Positions 56,047-64,000 of a stretch of 64,000 nucleotides of DNA are shown piece by piece. The translations under genes and the position numbers were made by a program. Source of the DNA: Hathewaya proteolytica DSM 3090 (GTDB lineage Bacteria > Bacillota > Clostridia > Clostridiales > Clostridiaceae); contig NZ_FRAD01000005.1 in assembly GCF_900142225.1 (NCBI RefSeq), forward strand, positions 153,857-217,856. The letters are read 5' to 3'. The notes under the pieces were generated by a model that saw nothing but the letters and a program-made list of their open reading frames with translations, was not told the DNA's origin and searched no databases. The first letter of the stretch is position 1. The number at the start of each line of letters is the position of its first letter.

Positions 56047-57738
56047 CTACATTTTCTCAACAACGCCTATACCTAGCAATGAAAGAGCATTTTTAATAAC
56101 TATAGCCGTAGATTCAACTAACTTTATTCTAGCCATCTTAAGACCTAAATCCTCTGTATTGGATATGTTTATATTATTGTAAAATTTATTGAAAGCTTTT
56201 GCCACGTCTAAAACATATCGTGATATAACGCTAGGTTCAAGTCTATCTGCCGCTATGGCGATGTTGTTTTCAAAGTTTGACAGTATCTTGCAAAGTTCAA
56301 ACTCCTCTTTCATGGTGAGTTCACCGTAATTAGGCTCTCCGCATACATCTACAAGTTTTCTCAAAATGCTCTTTGCACGAGCGTAGGTGTACTGAACGTA
56401 TGGTCCTGTCTCCCCATCAAAGCTCAATATTTCTTCCCAATCAAAGGTGATATCCTTTTCCCTTCCATTTTTAAGGTATATAAATACCATGGCACCTATG
56501 CCCACTACTTTTGAAACTTCATCTTTGTTTTCAAGGTCAGGATTTTTTTCTTCAATTATTTTAGAAACCTTATCCACGGACTCCTGAAGCAATTGTTCAA
56601 GTAACACAACCTTGCCCTTTCTTGTGGATAACTTCTCATTGGCAAAGCCCACCATACCAAAAGGTACATGCACACAGCCCTGTGCCCAATCAAATCCAGC
56701 TAGTTCAAGAGTCTTAAATATTTGTCTAAAATGAAGCTTTTGCTCTTTTCCCACCACATAAATATTTTTGTAGAAATCGTAAGTGTCTTTTCTGTACTTT
56801 GCAGCTGTAAGGTCTCGAGTAGCGTATATGGTAGCTCCATCGGATTTTTTGATGATGCAAGGAGGCATATTGTACTCATCTAGCATAACCACTTTAGCCC
56901 CGTTACTATCTGCAAGTATGCCGGCTTTTTCAAGGTGCTCTACCATGGCTGGCATTTTATCTCCGTAGAAACTCTCTCCATTATAAGAGTCAAATTCTAC
57001 ACCTAACATCTTATACACCTTTTCAAACTCCACAAGGCTAAGTTCTCTAAATTTCTTCCAAAGTTTAGTTTCGTATTCAGCCCCATCCTCAAGATTTTTG
57101 AAGTGCAATCTAGCTTCATCCTCAAGAGCTGGTTCATTTTCAGTTTCCTCATGGAATTTTACGTATATCCTTAAAAGCTCGCTGATAGGATCCTTCTCCA
57201 AAGCTTCTAAGTCTATCCATCTCTCATAAGCAGATATTAGCTTTCCAAACTGAGTTCCCCAGTCACCAAGGTGGTTTATTCTAGTACAATTGTACCCCTG
57301 TGCACTTAAAATTCTATACAGAGAGTTTCCTATGGCAGTACTGAACAAGTGACCAATATGGAAAGGCTTTGCGATATTTGGTGAAGAGAATTCAACGATT
57401 ATGTTTTTTCCAGCTCCCAGCTGATTTTTTCCGTAATCCTCTTTTTCCTCTAATACCTTTTGAACTAAATCACTGGAGAAAACTCCTTTGTTCACAAAGA
57501 AATTTAGATAAGGTCCCACAGCTTCTATTGTGTCAAATTCTTTCATATCTAATTTATCTTTTAACTCTCCCGCTATAATCTGAGGTGATTTTCTCAAAAC
57601 CTTGGCAAACTGGAAGCAAGGAAATGCAAAATCGCCCATATCGGATTGAGGTGGAATTTCTATAAGCGCTTCAATTTTATCACTTTCCGTATCCACTAAT
57701 TTTCCTATATTTTCTGCAATTATTTTTTTATAGTCCAT
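56047..57738 (-). CDS. argS: Arginyl-tRNA synthetase
   Basis: Charges tRNA-Arg. Class I synthetase: SSPNIAKPFHIGHLF with HIGH at residues 127-130, and KLSTRKGKVV, the degenerate KMSKS loop usual in ArgS. GDWGTQFGKLI and the C-terminal anticodon-binding domain (YVQYTYARAKSILRKL) are family blocks. 563 residues. AGGAGG precedes the ATG. Expression is likely controlled by the T-box leader immediately upstream. Confidence 0.97.
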   Translation of the reverse strand: MDYKKIIAENIGKLVDTESDKIEALIEIPPQSDMGDFAFPCFQFAKVLRKSPQIIAGELKDKLDMKEFDTIEAVGPYLNFFVNKGVFSSDLVQKVLEEKEDYGKNQLGAGKNIIVEFSSPNIAKPFHIGHLFSTAIGNSLYRILSAQGYNCTRINHLGDWGTQFGKLISAYERWIDLEALEKDPISELLRIYVKFHEETENEPALEDEARLHFKNLEDGAEYETKLWKKFRELSLVEFEKVYKMLGVEFDSYNGESFYGDKMPAMVEHLEKAGILADSNGAKVVMLDEYNMPPCIIKKSDGATIYATRDLTAAKYRKDTYDFYKNIYVVGKEQKLHFRQIFKTLELAGFDWAQGCVHVPFGMVGFANEKLSTRKGKVVLLEQLLQESVDKVSKIIEEKNPDLENKDEVSKVVGIGAMVFIYLKNGREKDITFDWEEILSFDGETGPYVQYTYARAKSILRKLVDVCGEPNYGELTMKEEFELCKILSNFENNIAIAADRLEPSVISRYVLDVAKAFNKFYNNINISNTEDLGLKMARIKLVESTAIVIKNALSLLGIGVVEKM

Positions 57739-57766
57739 ATGTTTTTTCCTCCTGAATTTTGAATAT

Positions 57767-58042
57767 AAAAAAACCCGCCTCTAAACATAGAGACGAGTTA
57801 AATCGCGTTACCACTCTAATTAATCAGACAATAAATCAATAAAAAGATATTTAAATATAAATCTGATTCTCTCAACATCTTAACGCATGGCTGCGGCACA
57901 CCTTACTAAGACTTAACCTTTAGGGCGGCTCCTCCATGGCTCTTTTCACAATAGATAACTCTACAGACTCCCACTCTACTCTGCTCGCTTAAGACTTAAA
58001 TTATTATTACTCTCCACTTCACAGGATTTATAAAAATAGATT
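57767..58042 (-). promoter_or_regulatory. T-box leader (tRNA-sensing riboswitch) of argS
   Basis: The ~300-base 5' leader carries the T-box core AGAGTGGTAACGCG (57817-57804) followed by a terminator stem of 12 pairs (57799-57788 with 57783-57772) and a seven-U tract. In T-box leaders, uncharged tRNA binding at the UGGN bulge forms the antiterminator and lets transcription proceed. The stem I region is present but its specifier loop could not be drawn with certainty; AGA at 57943-57941, in GTGAAAAGAGCC, would be a fitting arginine specifier. Confidence 0.85.
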
Positions 58043-58048
58043 AATGCT

Positions 58049-58077
58049 ATTATACTATAACAAATTTACAATTTCAA
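58049..58077 (-). promoter_or_regulatory. Sigma-A promoter of the argS T-box transcript
   Basis: On the minus strand TTGAAA (58077-58072), exactly 17 bases, then a perfect TATAAT (58054-58049). The start would be near 58042, giving a ~300-base leader. Confidence 0.75.
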
Positions 58078-58307
58078 TATATTTTATTTTGAAAATCTAT
58101 ATTTTGTATTTTATGCTTTATTTAGTACAGTTAATCAATTTTATGAATATTTTAAATTTGTAATAACTTTGTAACAAGTTTTATTGAATTTAAATTTTTT
58201 ATATTATACAATTAAATTATTGTAAATTAAATATGGAAACAATACCAGCTTTGGTTCATTGTTTTTACATCACTTCTAAAATTTTATATCAGAAAGGAGG
58301 ATGTATA

Positions 58308-58370
58308 GTGAGCACAATCATTATACAAATTCAACATGAAAACTTTTTATCACTTGAAAGGATTCCTTAA
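58308..58370 (+). other. Possible 20-codon leader frame overlapping the ABC gene start
   Basis: A near-perfect AGAAAGGAGG (58291-58300) is spaced for a GTG at 58308, which opens a short frame (MSTIIIQIQHENFLSLERIP) that ends 35 bases inside the ABC transporter gene in another frame. The ABC start ATG at 58336 itself has no ribosome binding site nearby. Confidence 0.4.
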
Positions 58371-60096
58371 AGATCACAAATGGTCTTATGTGTCAGGTAT
58401 TATGATTCTCCTTGTGGCTGATGCTGTGCAGCTTGTAATGCCTAAACTTCTAGGTTATATCACAGACTCTCTAGAAAATAGAAGCTTGACCTCAAAATCA
58501 ATGTATATACTTCTAGGTATTATGTTACTAGGAGCCGTGATTATATCCTTATGCCGCTACGGATGGCGTATGCTCATCTTCGGCAATGCCCGAAAGCTTG
58601 AATTCCACCTTAGAAACAAGCTGTTTTCTCACCTAGAAACTCTAAGCCAGAACTATTTCAACAATCACAAAACCGGCGATTTAATGGCCTGTGCCACCAA
58701 TGATATAAATGCTATAAAGCTGTGTTTTGGCGGCGGTATCGTCATGATGGTGGATTCAATTTTCTTAGTTTCTTTAACAGCCATTACCATGTTCTTAACC
58801 ATTGATGCCTCTTTAACTGTAATAGCCATATTTCCTATGGTGATTATACCGATAATTTTTCTTACCCTTGGAAAAAAAGTACACAGACGTTTTAAAATCG
58901 TTCAAAAATACTTTGGAAAAATAACAGACAACGTTCAAGAAAACATCTCCGGTATCAGAATAGTAAAATCCTTCGTACAAGAGGAAGGGGAATGTGAGAA
59001 ATTTAAGAATTTAAATGAAGAAAATGTTGAAAAAAACATGGATCTAATAAAGATATTGGCACTTGCACAACCAATGACCATGTTTATCTCCGCCATAAGC
59101 TCCATAATTGCAATTTTATACGGTGGATTTATGGTTATAGACAAATCAATAACCCTTGGAGATCTAGTTTCTTTTATAACTTACCTAGGACTACTTACTT
59201 GGCCAATGATGGCTGTGGGACAAGTAGTTAACGTTATCCAAAGAGGAACTGCCTCCATGGAGAGAATAAACGAAATACTGAATACAAAGCCAGAGATATA
59301 CGATAAAGAGGACTGTTTTGAATCCGAGAAATTAAAAGGAAACATAAAGATCAATAATCTTACCTTTTACTACACGAACACCACAGTGCCAGCTCTAAAA
59401 AACATAAACATTGATTTAAAGGCTGGCAGTACCCTAGCCGTAGTTGGTAAAACTGGCTCTGGAAAAACAACTCTTGTAAACCTTTTGCTTCGCCTATATG
59501 AAGTGCCAAATGGCAAGGTATTTTTAGATGGTATGGATATTAACTATATTCCCCTTGGGGTTTTAAGAAAAAATATAGGTTTTGTACCCCAGGATAATTT
59601 CCTTTTCTCCAGAAGTATTGAGAAAAACATCGCCTTTTCAGATAGCAACCTTAGCTACGAAGAAGTTGAAAAAGCGGCCATCATGTCTCAAGTACACAGT
59701 GAGATTTTATCATTTCCTAAGGGTTACCAAACATCTCTTGGCGAGAGGGGCGTAAACCTTTCAGGAGGACAAAAGCAGAGAATTTCAATATCTAGAGCTC
59801 TTGTTAAAAAGCCTAATATTCTTATCTTCGATGACTGTCTATCTGCTGTGGACACCAACACAGAGGAAAAAATTCTTAAGTATTTAAATGAAGAAACAAG
59901 CAACCGCACATCCATTATTATATCTCACAGAATATCTTCTATTAAAAATGCAAATGAAATAATAGTTTTAGATGACGGCTCCATAGTAGAACACGGAACC
60001 CACCAGGAGCTGCTAGAAAACAACGGATTGTACAAGGAATTATATGACATGCAGGAATCTTCCCCGCACAATACCCCTTGTGAACCCGAACTATAA
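58336..60096 (+). CDS. ABC exporter, heterodimer half 1 (degenerate catalytic site)
   Basis: 586 residues: six membrane helices, then a nucleotide-binding domain. Walker A is GKTGSGKTT, signature LSGGQKQR is canonical, but Walker B ends LIFDDCLSAVD, with Asp in place of the catalytic Glu. This is the usual state of one half of BmrC/BmrD- or TM287/288-type heterodimeric multidrug exporters. The partner gene starts 12 bases downstream. The start codon at 58336 begins MKTFYHLKGFL, typical of the group. Substrate unknown. Confidence 0.93.
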   Translation: MKTFYHLKGFLKDHKWSYVSGIMILLVADAVQLVMPKLLGYITDSLENRSLTSKSMYILLGIMLLGAVIISLCRYGWRMLIFGNARKLEFHLRNKLFSHLETLSQNYFNNHKTGDLMACATNDINAIKLCFGGGIVMMVDSIFLVSLTAITMFLTIDASLTVIAIFPMVIIPIIFLTLGKKVHRRFKIVQKYFGKITDNVQENISGIRIVKSFVQEEGECEKFKNLNEENVEKNMDLIKILALAQPMTMFISAISSIIAILYGGFMVIDKSITLGDLVSFITYLGLLTWPMMAVGQVVNVIQRGTASMERINEILNTKPEIYDKEDCFESEKLKGNIKINNLTFYYTNTTVPALKNINIDLKAGSTLAVVGKTGSGKTTLVNLLLRLYEVPNGKVFLDGMDINYIPLGVLRKNIGFVPQDNFLFSRSIEKNIAFSDSNLSYEEVEKAAIMSQVHSEILSFPKGYQTSLGERGVNLSGGQKQRISISRALVKKPNILIFDDCLSAVDTNTEEKILKYLNEETSNRTSIIISHRISSIKNANEIIVLDDGSIVEHGTHQELLENNGLYKELYDMQESSPHNTPCEPEL

Positions 60097-60107
60097 GTGA
60101 AAGGCTG

Positions 60108-61889
60108 GTGATCAATGTGAGTGAAATTTTAAAGGATGATTTTAATTCAAAATCCGGTGGAAAAAAGGACTGGAAACTTTTAAAACGACTTATGAAATAC
60201 ACAAAACCCTATGTATTAATAATGGTTTTGTGCGTGATTTTAATTATTGTGTCTTCTCTTTGCGACGTTAGCAAACCATTTTTGATGAAATTGGCTATAG
60301 ACGATCACATAATGGCCGGAGATAAAAATGGAGTAGTCCTTATAAGTATACTTCTCTTTGCTGCTCTCTTTGTTGGATTTCTTGCAAATTACGGACAAAC
60401 CTATTTTTTAAATTATATGGGTCAAAAAATAATATTCAAGCTTAGAATGGATTTATTCCAGCACCTTCAAAAGCTACCCCTTAGTTTTTATGACAAAAAC
60501 CCTGTGGGAAAAATCGTCACTAGAGTTACCAACGACATGGAAAACATAAACGAACTTTTTACAAGTGTAATTGTAACTTTTTTAAAGGACGTATCGCTTT
60601 TATTCTTCACTGCTTCTGCTATGTTTATGCTGAACTTTAAATTGGCAGTAGTTTGTTTTTCCACTTTGCCTATTGTCATTGTCTGTACATTCTTCTTCAG
60701 AATAACATCGAGAAATGCCAATAGAAAGGTAAAGGAAAAACTCTCAAAAATCAACATCTCCTTAAATGAAAACATCATGGGAATGAAAACCATACAAATT
60801 TTCCACAAGGAAAAAGATATCTACAATGAGTTCTACAAAACCAATGAAGAACATAAAAAAGCCAGCATGGGTGAACTTCTTGTGTTCTCAATCTTTAGAC
60901 CTGGAATGAACTTAATATACAACATAACCCTTACCATACTCATTTGGGTAGGTGCAAACAATATGCTAAGCGGGGTAATAGAATTCGGTGTGCTTTTCGC
61001 TTTTATAAAGTATATTCAAGACTTTTACGATCCTATATTTGACTTAAGCGAAAAATTAAATATCTTGCAGGCTGCTATGACCTCCGCCGAAAGAATCTTT
61101 GGACTTTTAGATATAGAGATTACAACAAATGAAATTGCAAACCCTATTTCCCTTCCAAAACTTAAAGGCAGTATTGAATTTAAAAATGTTTGGTTTAGAT
61201 ACGATAAGGACTGGGTTTTAAAGGATGTATCCTTTAAAATAGAACCTGGAGAAATGGCAGCTTTTGTTGGAGCCACTGGTTCTGGAAAAACCACAATTAT
61301 AAGCCTTATAACCGGTCTATATGAAATTGAAAAAGGCCAAATCCTAGTAGATGGAATAGATATAAACAACATAAAAAAAGAAGATCTTAGAAAACAAATC
61401 GCCACAGTACTTCAGGATGTATTCCTTTTCTCTGGTAAACTTAAGGACAACATAAGGTTAAACAACAAAGAACTTACCATGGACAAAATTAAACAAGTAT
61501 GCGATTACGTAAACGCTACTAAATTTATAGAAAAGCTACCTGGAACCTTTGACCACGAGGTAAAAGAAAGAGGTGCAACCTTCTCTGCTGGGGAAAGACA
61601 GCTTTTATCCTTTGCTAGAGCCTTGATCTTCGATCCTTCTGTTTTAATACTAGATGAAGCCACCGCCAACATAGATACAGAGACAGAATCTTTAATCCAA
61701 GATGCCATAGCAAAAGTAACACAAGATAGAACCACCATAGTAGTTGCCCACAGATTGTCTACTATTCAAAGTGCAGATAAGATAATAGTATTGCACAAAG
61801 GTGTTTTAAAAGAAATGGGAACCCACGAAGAGCTCATAGAGAAAAAGGGATTATACTACAATCTACACTCTCTTCAATACAATCAATAA
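60108..61889 (+). CDS. ABC exporter, heterodimer half 2 (catalytic Glu, degenerate signature)
   Basis: 593 residues: six membrane helices, then a nucleotide-binding domain. Walker A is GATGSGKTT, Walker B ends LILDEATANID with the catalytic Glu, and the signature is degraded to FSAGERQ. Paired with half 1, its Walker motifs and the partner's LSGGQ make one competent ATP site and one dead site. The start is a GTG at 60108 or the in-frame GTG at 60117. A bidirectional terminator follows. Confidence 0.93.
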   Translation: MINVSEILKDDFNSKSGGKKDWKLLKRLMKYTKPYVLIMVLCVILIIVSSLCDVSKPFLMKLAIDDHIMAGDKNGVVLISILLFAALFVGFLANYGQTYFLNYMGQKIIFKLRMDLFQHLQKLPLSFYDKNPVGKIVTRVTNDMENINELFTSVIVTFLKDVSLLFFTASAMFMLNFKLAVVCFSTLPIVIVCTFFFRITSRNANRKVKEKLSKINISLNENIMGMKTIQIFHKEKDIYNEFYKTNEEHKKASMGELLVFSIFRPGMNLIYNITLTILIWVGANNMLSGVIEFGVLFAFIKYIQDFYDPIFDLSEKLNILQAAMTSAERIFGLLDIEITTNEIANPISLPKLKGSIEFKNVWFRYDKDWVLKDVSFKIEPGEMAAFVGATGSGKTTIISLITGLYEIEKGQILVDGIDINNIKKEDLRKQIATVLQDVFLFSGKLKDNIRLNNKELTMDKIKQVCDYVNATKFIEKLPGTFDHEVKERGATFSAGERQLLSFARALIFDPSVLILDEATANIDTETESLIQDAIAKVTQDRTTIVVAHRLSTIQSADKIIVLHKGVLKEMGTHEELIEKKGLYYNLHSLQYNQ

Positions 61890-61920
61890 AAAGGCAATGA
61901 AAAGCAATATTTAAAGTTAT

Positions 61921-61965
61921 AAAGCCCGCCAAATCATATACATATAAATATGATTGACGGGCTTT
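61921..61965. terminator. Bidirectional terminator between the ABC exporter and the ligase-like gene
   Basis: AAAGCCCG (61921-61928) and CGGGCTTT (61958-61965) flank a second AATCATAT/ATATGATT pairing. Both strands have a T-rich exit. Confidence 0.88.
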
Positions 61966-61977
61966 ATTCTTCTATAC

Positions 61978-63279
61978 TTAACTTTCTTCTTTAACTACTC
62001 TACTACACAGCCCTAAAAATATTATATAGTAAGGTGATGTGTAGTACATACTGTTTCCAAAAAACGATGACATAAGATACGCCACAGTTACACAGATAGC
62101 TACAAGGCTATCACTGCGTATCTCACAACGTATTTTGAGACTCTTCACATATATTATGGTTAGCATAGCAATATACATCAATAAAGCCGGTATGCCCAAA
62201 CTAGCAGAAATCTGAAGGAAGGTATTGTGAGGCCTATCGGATATTTTATTGTTTTCCCTAAGATAGGCTTCTTCCAAACTATCTGGACCGTAACCTAAAA
62301 TTGGCCTTTCAAAAGTAAACTTTACTGCATCTTTCCACAAAATCCACCTATACATGCCAGAAGTATGACCTTTTACCCCTTTAGATATATTTTTCACTTC
62401 ACTGGTGGTCTGTGAAACATTTTCCCTTAAAACCTTGTACTTAAAATTAAATAAAAGGCTTACGGCCATGAATACCATTAACAAGTATATGGACTTCTTT
62501 AGCACATTTCTCTTGCAGATTCTAAAAGCTATGATAAGAAAGATCAAGCCAAAGAAAACAGCAAGATAAGAGCCAAAAGTGTTGTTTATTATTAAAGCCA
62601 CTGAAGAGATAATAAAGGTTACAAGGCAGTATATTTTCTCTATAGAGCTATTTTTGTCTAATAGAGCCATGCCAGCAGCACAAATTATCACCATAGTAAG
62701 ATAATAACCATAATGGTTGGCATTAAAAAACACAGATGTAACTTGAGCTTGAAAAGACCTCAATTTCTCATTTTCTATAAACTTAAAGAAAGTTACGGAG
62801 GACAACACTAGTCCAGAAAACAAGAAAACACACATAAAAAGCTTTATATGCTTTTTGTTTTTGCTGAAATGCCCTAAAAAGAAAAAGCCTAAGTAGGAAA
62901 TGTACCTCAAAAATCCTTCTAGACGGTATGCGTTGCCATTAAAGCTTATCTCATAGTCACTAGCATTTAAAGCTGATACAAAACTCCATATCAAAAGAAA
63001 GATAGGGATAAAAACCTGCAAATTTTCTAATATGGTCTTTGAATTCAAAAAGTTTCTGTCTTCTCTGTACTTCACTAAAAACTTCGTCAGAGCTAAAGAT
63101 AAAGCTATATAACCAAGCTGATATTGGACTTTGCCGAATACGTTAATGTAGTCAAAATGATCCACAGATGTAAGAGCTCCATATATAAGAGGCATAATCA
63201 TCCACAAGCATATGGAGAATAGCATTAAATAATCAATAAGTCTATTAAATTTAACTTGTTTCATATTTATGGAAAACAT
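61978..63279 (-). CDS. O-antigen ligase / Wzy-like membrane protein
   Basis: 433 residues with ~11-12 membrane helices. A large extracellular loop contains the Wzy_C family pattern (RWILWKDAVKFTFERPILGY then SDRPHNTFLQISASLGIPAL), including the conserved His-Asn. Such proteins join or polymerise lipid-linked glycans at the outer face of the membrane. In a Gram-positive host a teichoic acid, capsule or glycoprotein glycan is the likely acceptor. AGGAGG precedes the ATG. It has its own strong promoter. Confidence 0.8.
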   Translation of the reverse strand: MFSINMKQVKFNRLIDYLMLFSICLWMIMPLIYGALTSVDHFDYINVFGKVQYQLGYIALSLALTKFLVKYREDRNFLNSKTILENLQVFIPIFLLIWSFVSALNASDYEISFNGNAYRLEGFLRYISYLGFFFLGHFSKNKKHIKLFMCVFLFSGLVLSSVTFFKFIENEKLRSFQAQVTSVFFNANHYGYYLTMVIICAAGMALLDKNSSIEKIYCLVTFIISSVALIINNTFGSYLAVFFGLIFLIIAFRICKRNVLKKSIYLLMVFMAVSLLFNFKYKVLRENVSQTTSEVKNISKGVKGHTSGMYRWILWKDAVKFTFERPILGYGPDSLEEAYLRENNKISDRPHNTFLQISASLGIPALLMYIAMLTIIYVKSLKIRCEIRSDSLVAICVTVAYLMSSFFGNSMYYTSPYYIIFLGLCSRVVKEES

Positions 63280-63609
63280 AGGTTCCTCCTGGATTGTTAA
63301 TCTGACTTTTGCGCAAATAATTGGATAATAATATATATGTAAAAATACGTTAAACCCGGTTTATAGTTATTTTCAAATCTACAATTCTATGTGATATTTA
63401 TATAAACTCATTAATATTTCTTATCTATTATTTCAGGCTTAGTGGATTATTATTATTTTTGCTAATTTTTTAATGCTTTTCTTGAAAGAACGTTCATCCC
63501 TTTCACTACTAGTGTCCATTACCATGAGAGCATTATACTATGGGATAATATTCCATGTCAATAGTGTTTACAAATTTATTATAATCTTCTGATAGATTTT
63601 ATTATACTC
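63280..63609. other. Long 5' region of the ligase-like gene, no gene seen
   Basis: About 245 bases separate the promoter at 63561-63532 from the start codon at 63279. It is AT-rich, with one perfect palindrome GAACGTTC near 63489-63496 and a 28-codon frame (63525-63439) with no ribosome binding site that is not called as a gene. No T-box or known riboswitch core was recognised. Confidence 0.5.
63532..63561 (-). promoter_or_regulatory. Strong sigma-A promoter of the ligase-like gene
   Basis: Perfect TTGACA (63561-63556) and perfect TATAAT (63537-63532) with an 18-base spacer on the minus strand. It lies directly beyond the truncated transposase end. Confidence 0.85.
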
Positions 63610-64000
63610 CTAAGTATACTTAATCATCAAATTTGTTATATATTCAAAGCTTTCTTCTACTTTTCCTACATTCAATATTTTTATTAATTTATGAGCTTCT
63701 TTTTTGTCTGGAATAGCTCTTATTATAGCCTGACTTCTATGAAATGGATCTAGTTGAAAATGTACACCTTCTTCTTCCAAACTCTGCCTTATCCACAGTG
63801 CACCATCTCCGTTTAAAATTCTTGTCTCTATTTCATCCACATTATAAACTTCAGCAATGCTTGCATCACCAAGCTCCTTAAATTTTTTACTACTCTCAAA
63901 ACTAGCCCAAACTAATTTATTTTCAACTACATAAGCTTCCTTACTACCATTTCTCTTCTTCCAGCCTTCATAGCTTATTCCAAGCTTTAGCTCTTTCTTT
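63610..64000 (-). pseudogene. ISLre2-family transposase, truncated at the 3' end, running off the window
   Basis: The continuous frame reads KLGISYEGWKKRNG, ENKLVWASFESSKKF, AEVYNVDEIETRILNGDGA, VHFQLDPFHRSQAIIRAIP and KILNVGKVEESFEY, matching the middle of ISLre2 transposases (NVDEIxxRILNGDGAxWI). The frame then ends NLMIKYT, about 150 residues before a full family C-terminus, with no continuation in other frames seen. The 5' end lies beyond 64000. Likely an inactive remnant. Confidence 0.85.

Noticed and set aside
63489..63496. GAACGTTC palindrome as a LexA (SOS) box
   Set aside because: The Gram-positive box needs four bases between GAAC and GTTC; here there are none.
63439..63525. 28-codon frame just downstream of the ligase-like gene promoter
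   Set aside because: The ATG falls at the expected transcription start and lacks a ribosome binding site; the sequence has no clear leader-peptide feature.

Overview
The window is AT-rich, has short intergenic gaps and carries small acid-soluble spore protein genes, a Spo0E-like phosphatase, SpoVB-like flippases, a GerMN lipoprotein, a bacterial V-type ATPase and a Gram-positive type IV pilus locus. That combination points to a spore-forming Clostridium (sensu stricto or a close relative). No tRNA, rRNA or CRISPR array was seen. Most genes lie on the minus strand.

Layout. 1-1130: the 5' end of murG (minus) and two tandem alpha/beta-type SASP genes (plus). 1.1-9.6 kb (minus): recJ, an M16 peptidase, a small membrane protein, a lytic transglycosylase, coaE, polA and glutaminase. 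9.7-11.1 kb (plus): a putative lipoprotein and a PHP-domain phosphoesterase. 11.2-15 kb: an M18 aminopeptidase, a Spo0E-like small gene, an apparent free-standing structured RNA gene with its own promoter and terminator (minus, 13296-13530), an acidic protein, def and a helical protein. 15.0-23.5 kb: a nine-gene V-type ATPase operon, read F-I-K-E-C-G-A-B-D as in Enterococcus hirae; the proteolipid keeps the Na+-site residues. 23.6-31.8 kb: a B12-binding radical SAM protein, two convergent MOP-superfamily flippases, an RluA-type pseudouridine synthase and a UvrD-type helicase. 31.9-36.8 kb: pncB, a small Cys-rich protein, a DacF-type carboxypeptidase, a GerMN lipoprotein and an MBL hydrolase.

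36.9-50.2 kb is a complete type IV pilus locus on the minus strand: pilB, pilT, pilC, three tandem major-type pilins, two minor pseudopilins, pilM, pilN, pilO, a PilV-like pilin, a large PilX-like protein and the prepilin peptidase. Assembly (PilB) and retraction (PilT) motors, platform, alignment proteins and peptidase are all present, so twitching or adhesion pili are plausible. PilB carries a tandem c-di-GMP-binding-type MshEN motif.

50.3-55.9 kb is the most enigmatic part: a four-gene unit with its own promoter encoding two different DEDD/RNase H-fold proteins, an 815-residue largely disordered protein and a Ycf46-like AAA ATPase. It is the best candidate here for an uncharacterised system.

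56-64 kb: argS behind a T-box leader, a heterodimeric ABC exporter whose two ATP sites are visibly asymmetric, an O-antigen-ligase-like membrane protein with a strong promoter, and a truncated ISLre2-type transposase running off the end. All assignments come from reading motifs and context; no database search was run.
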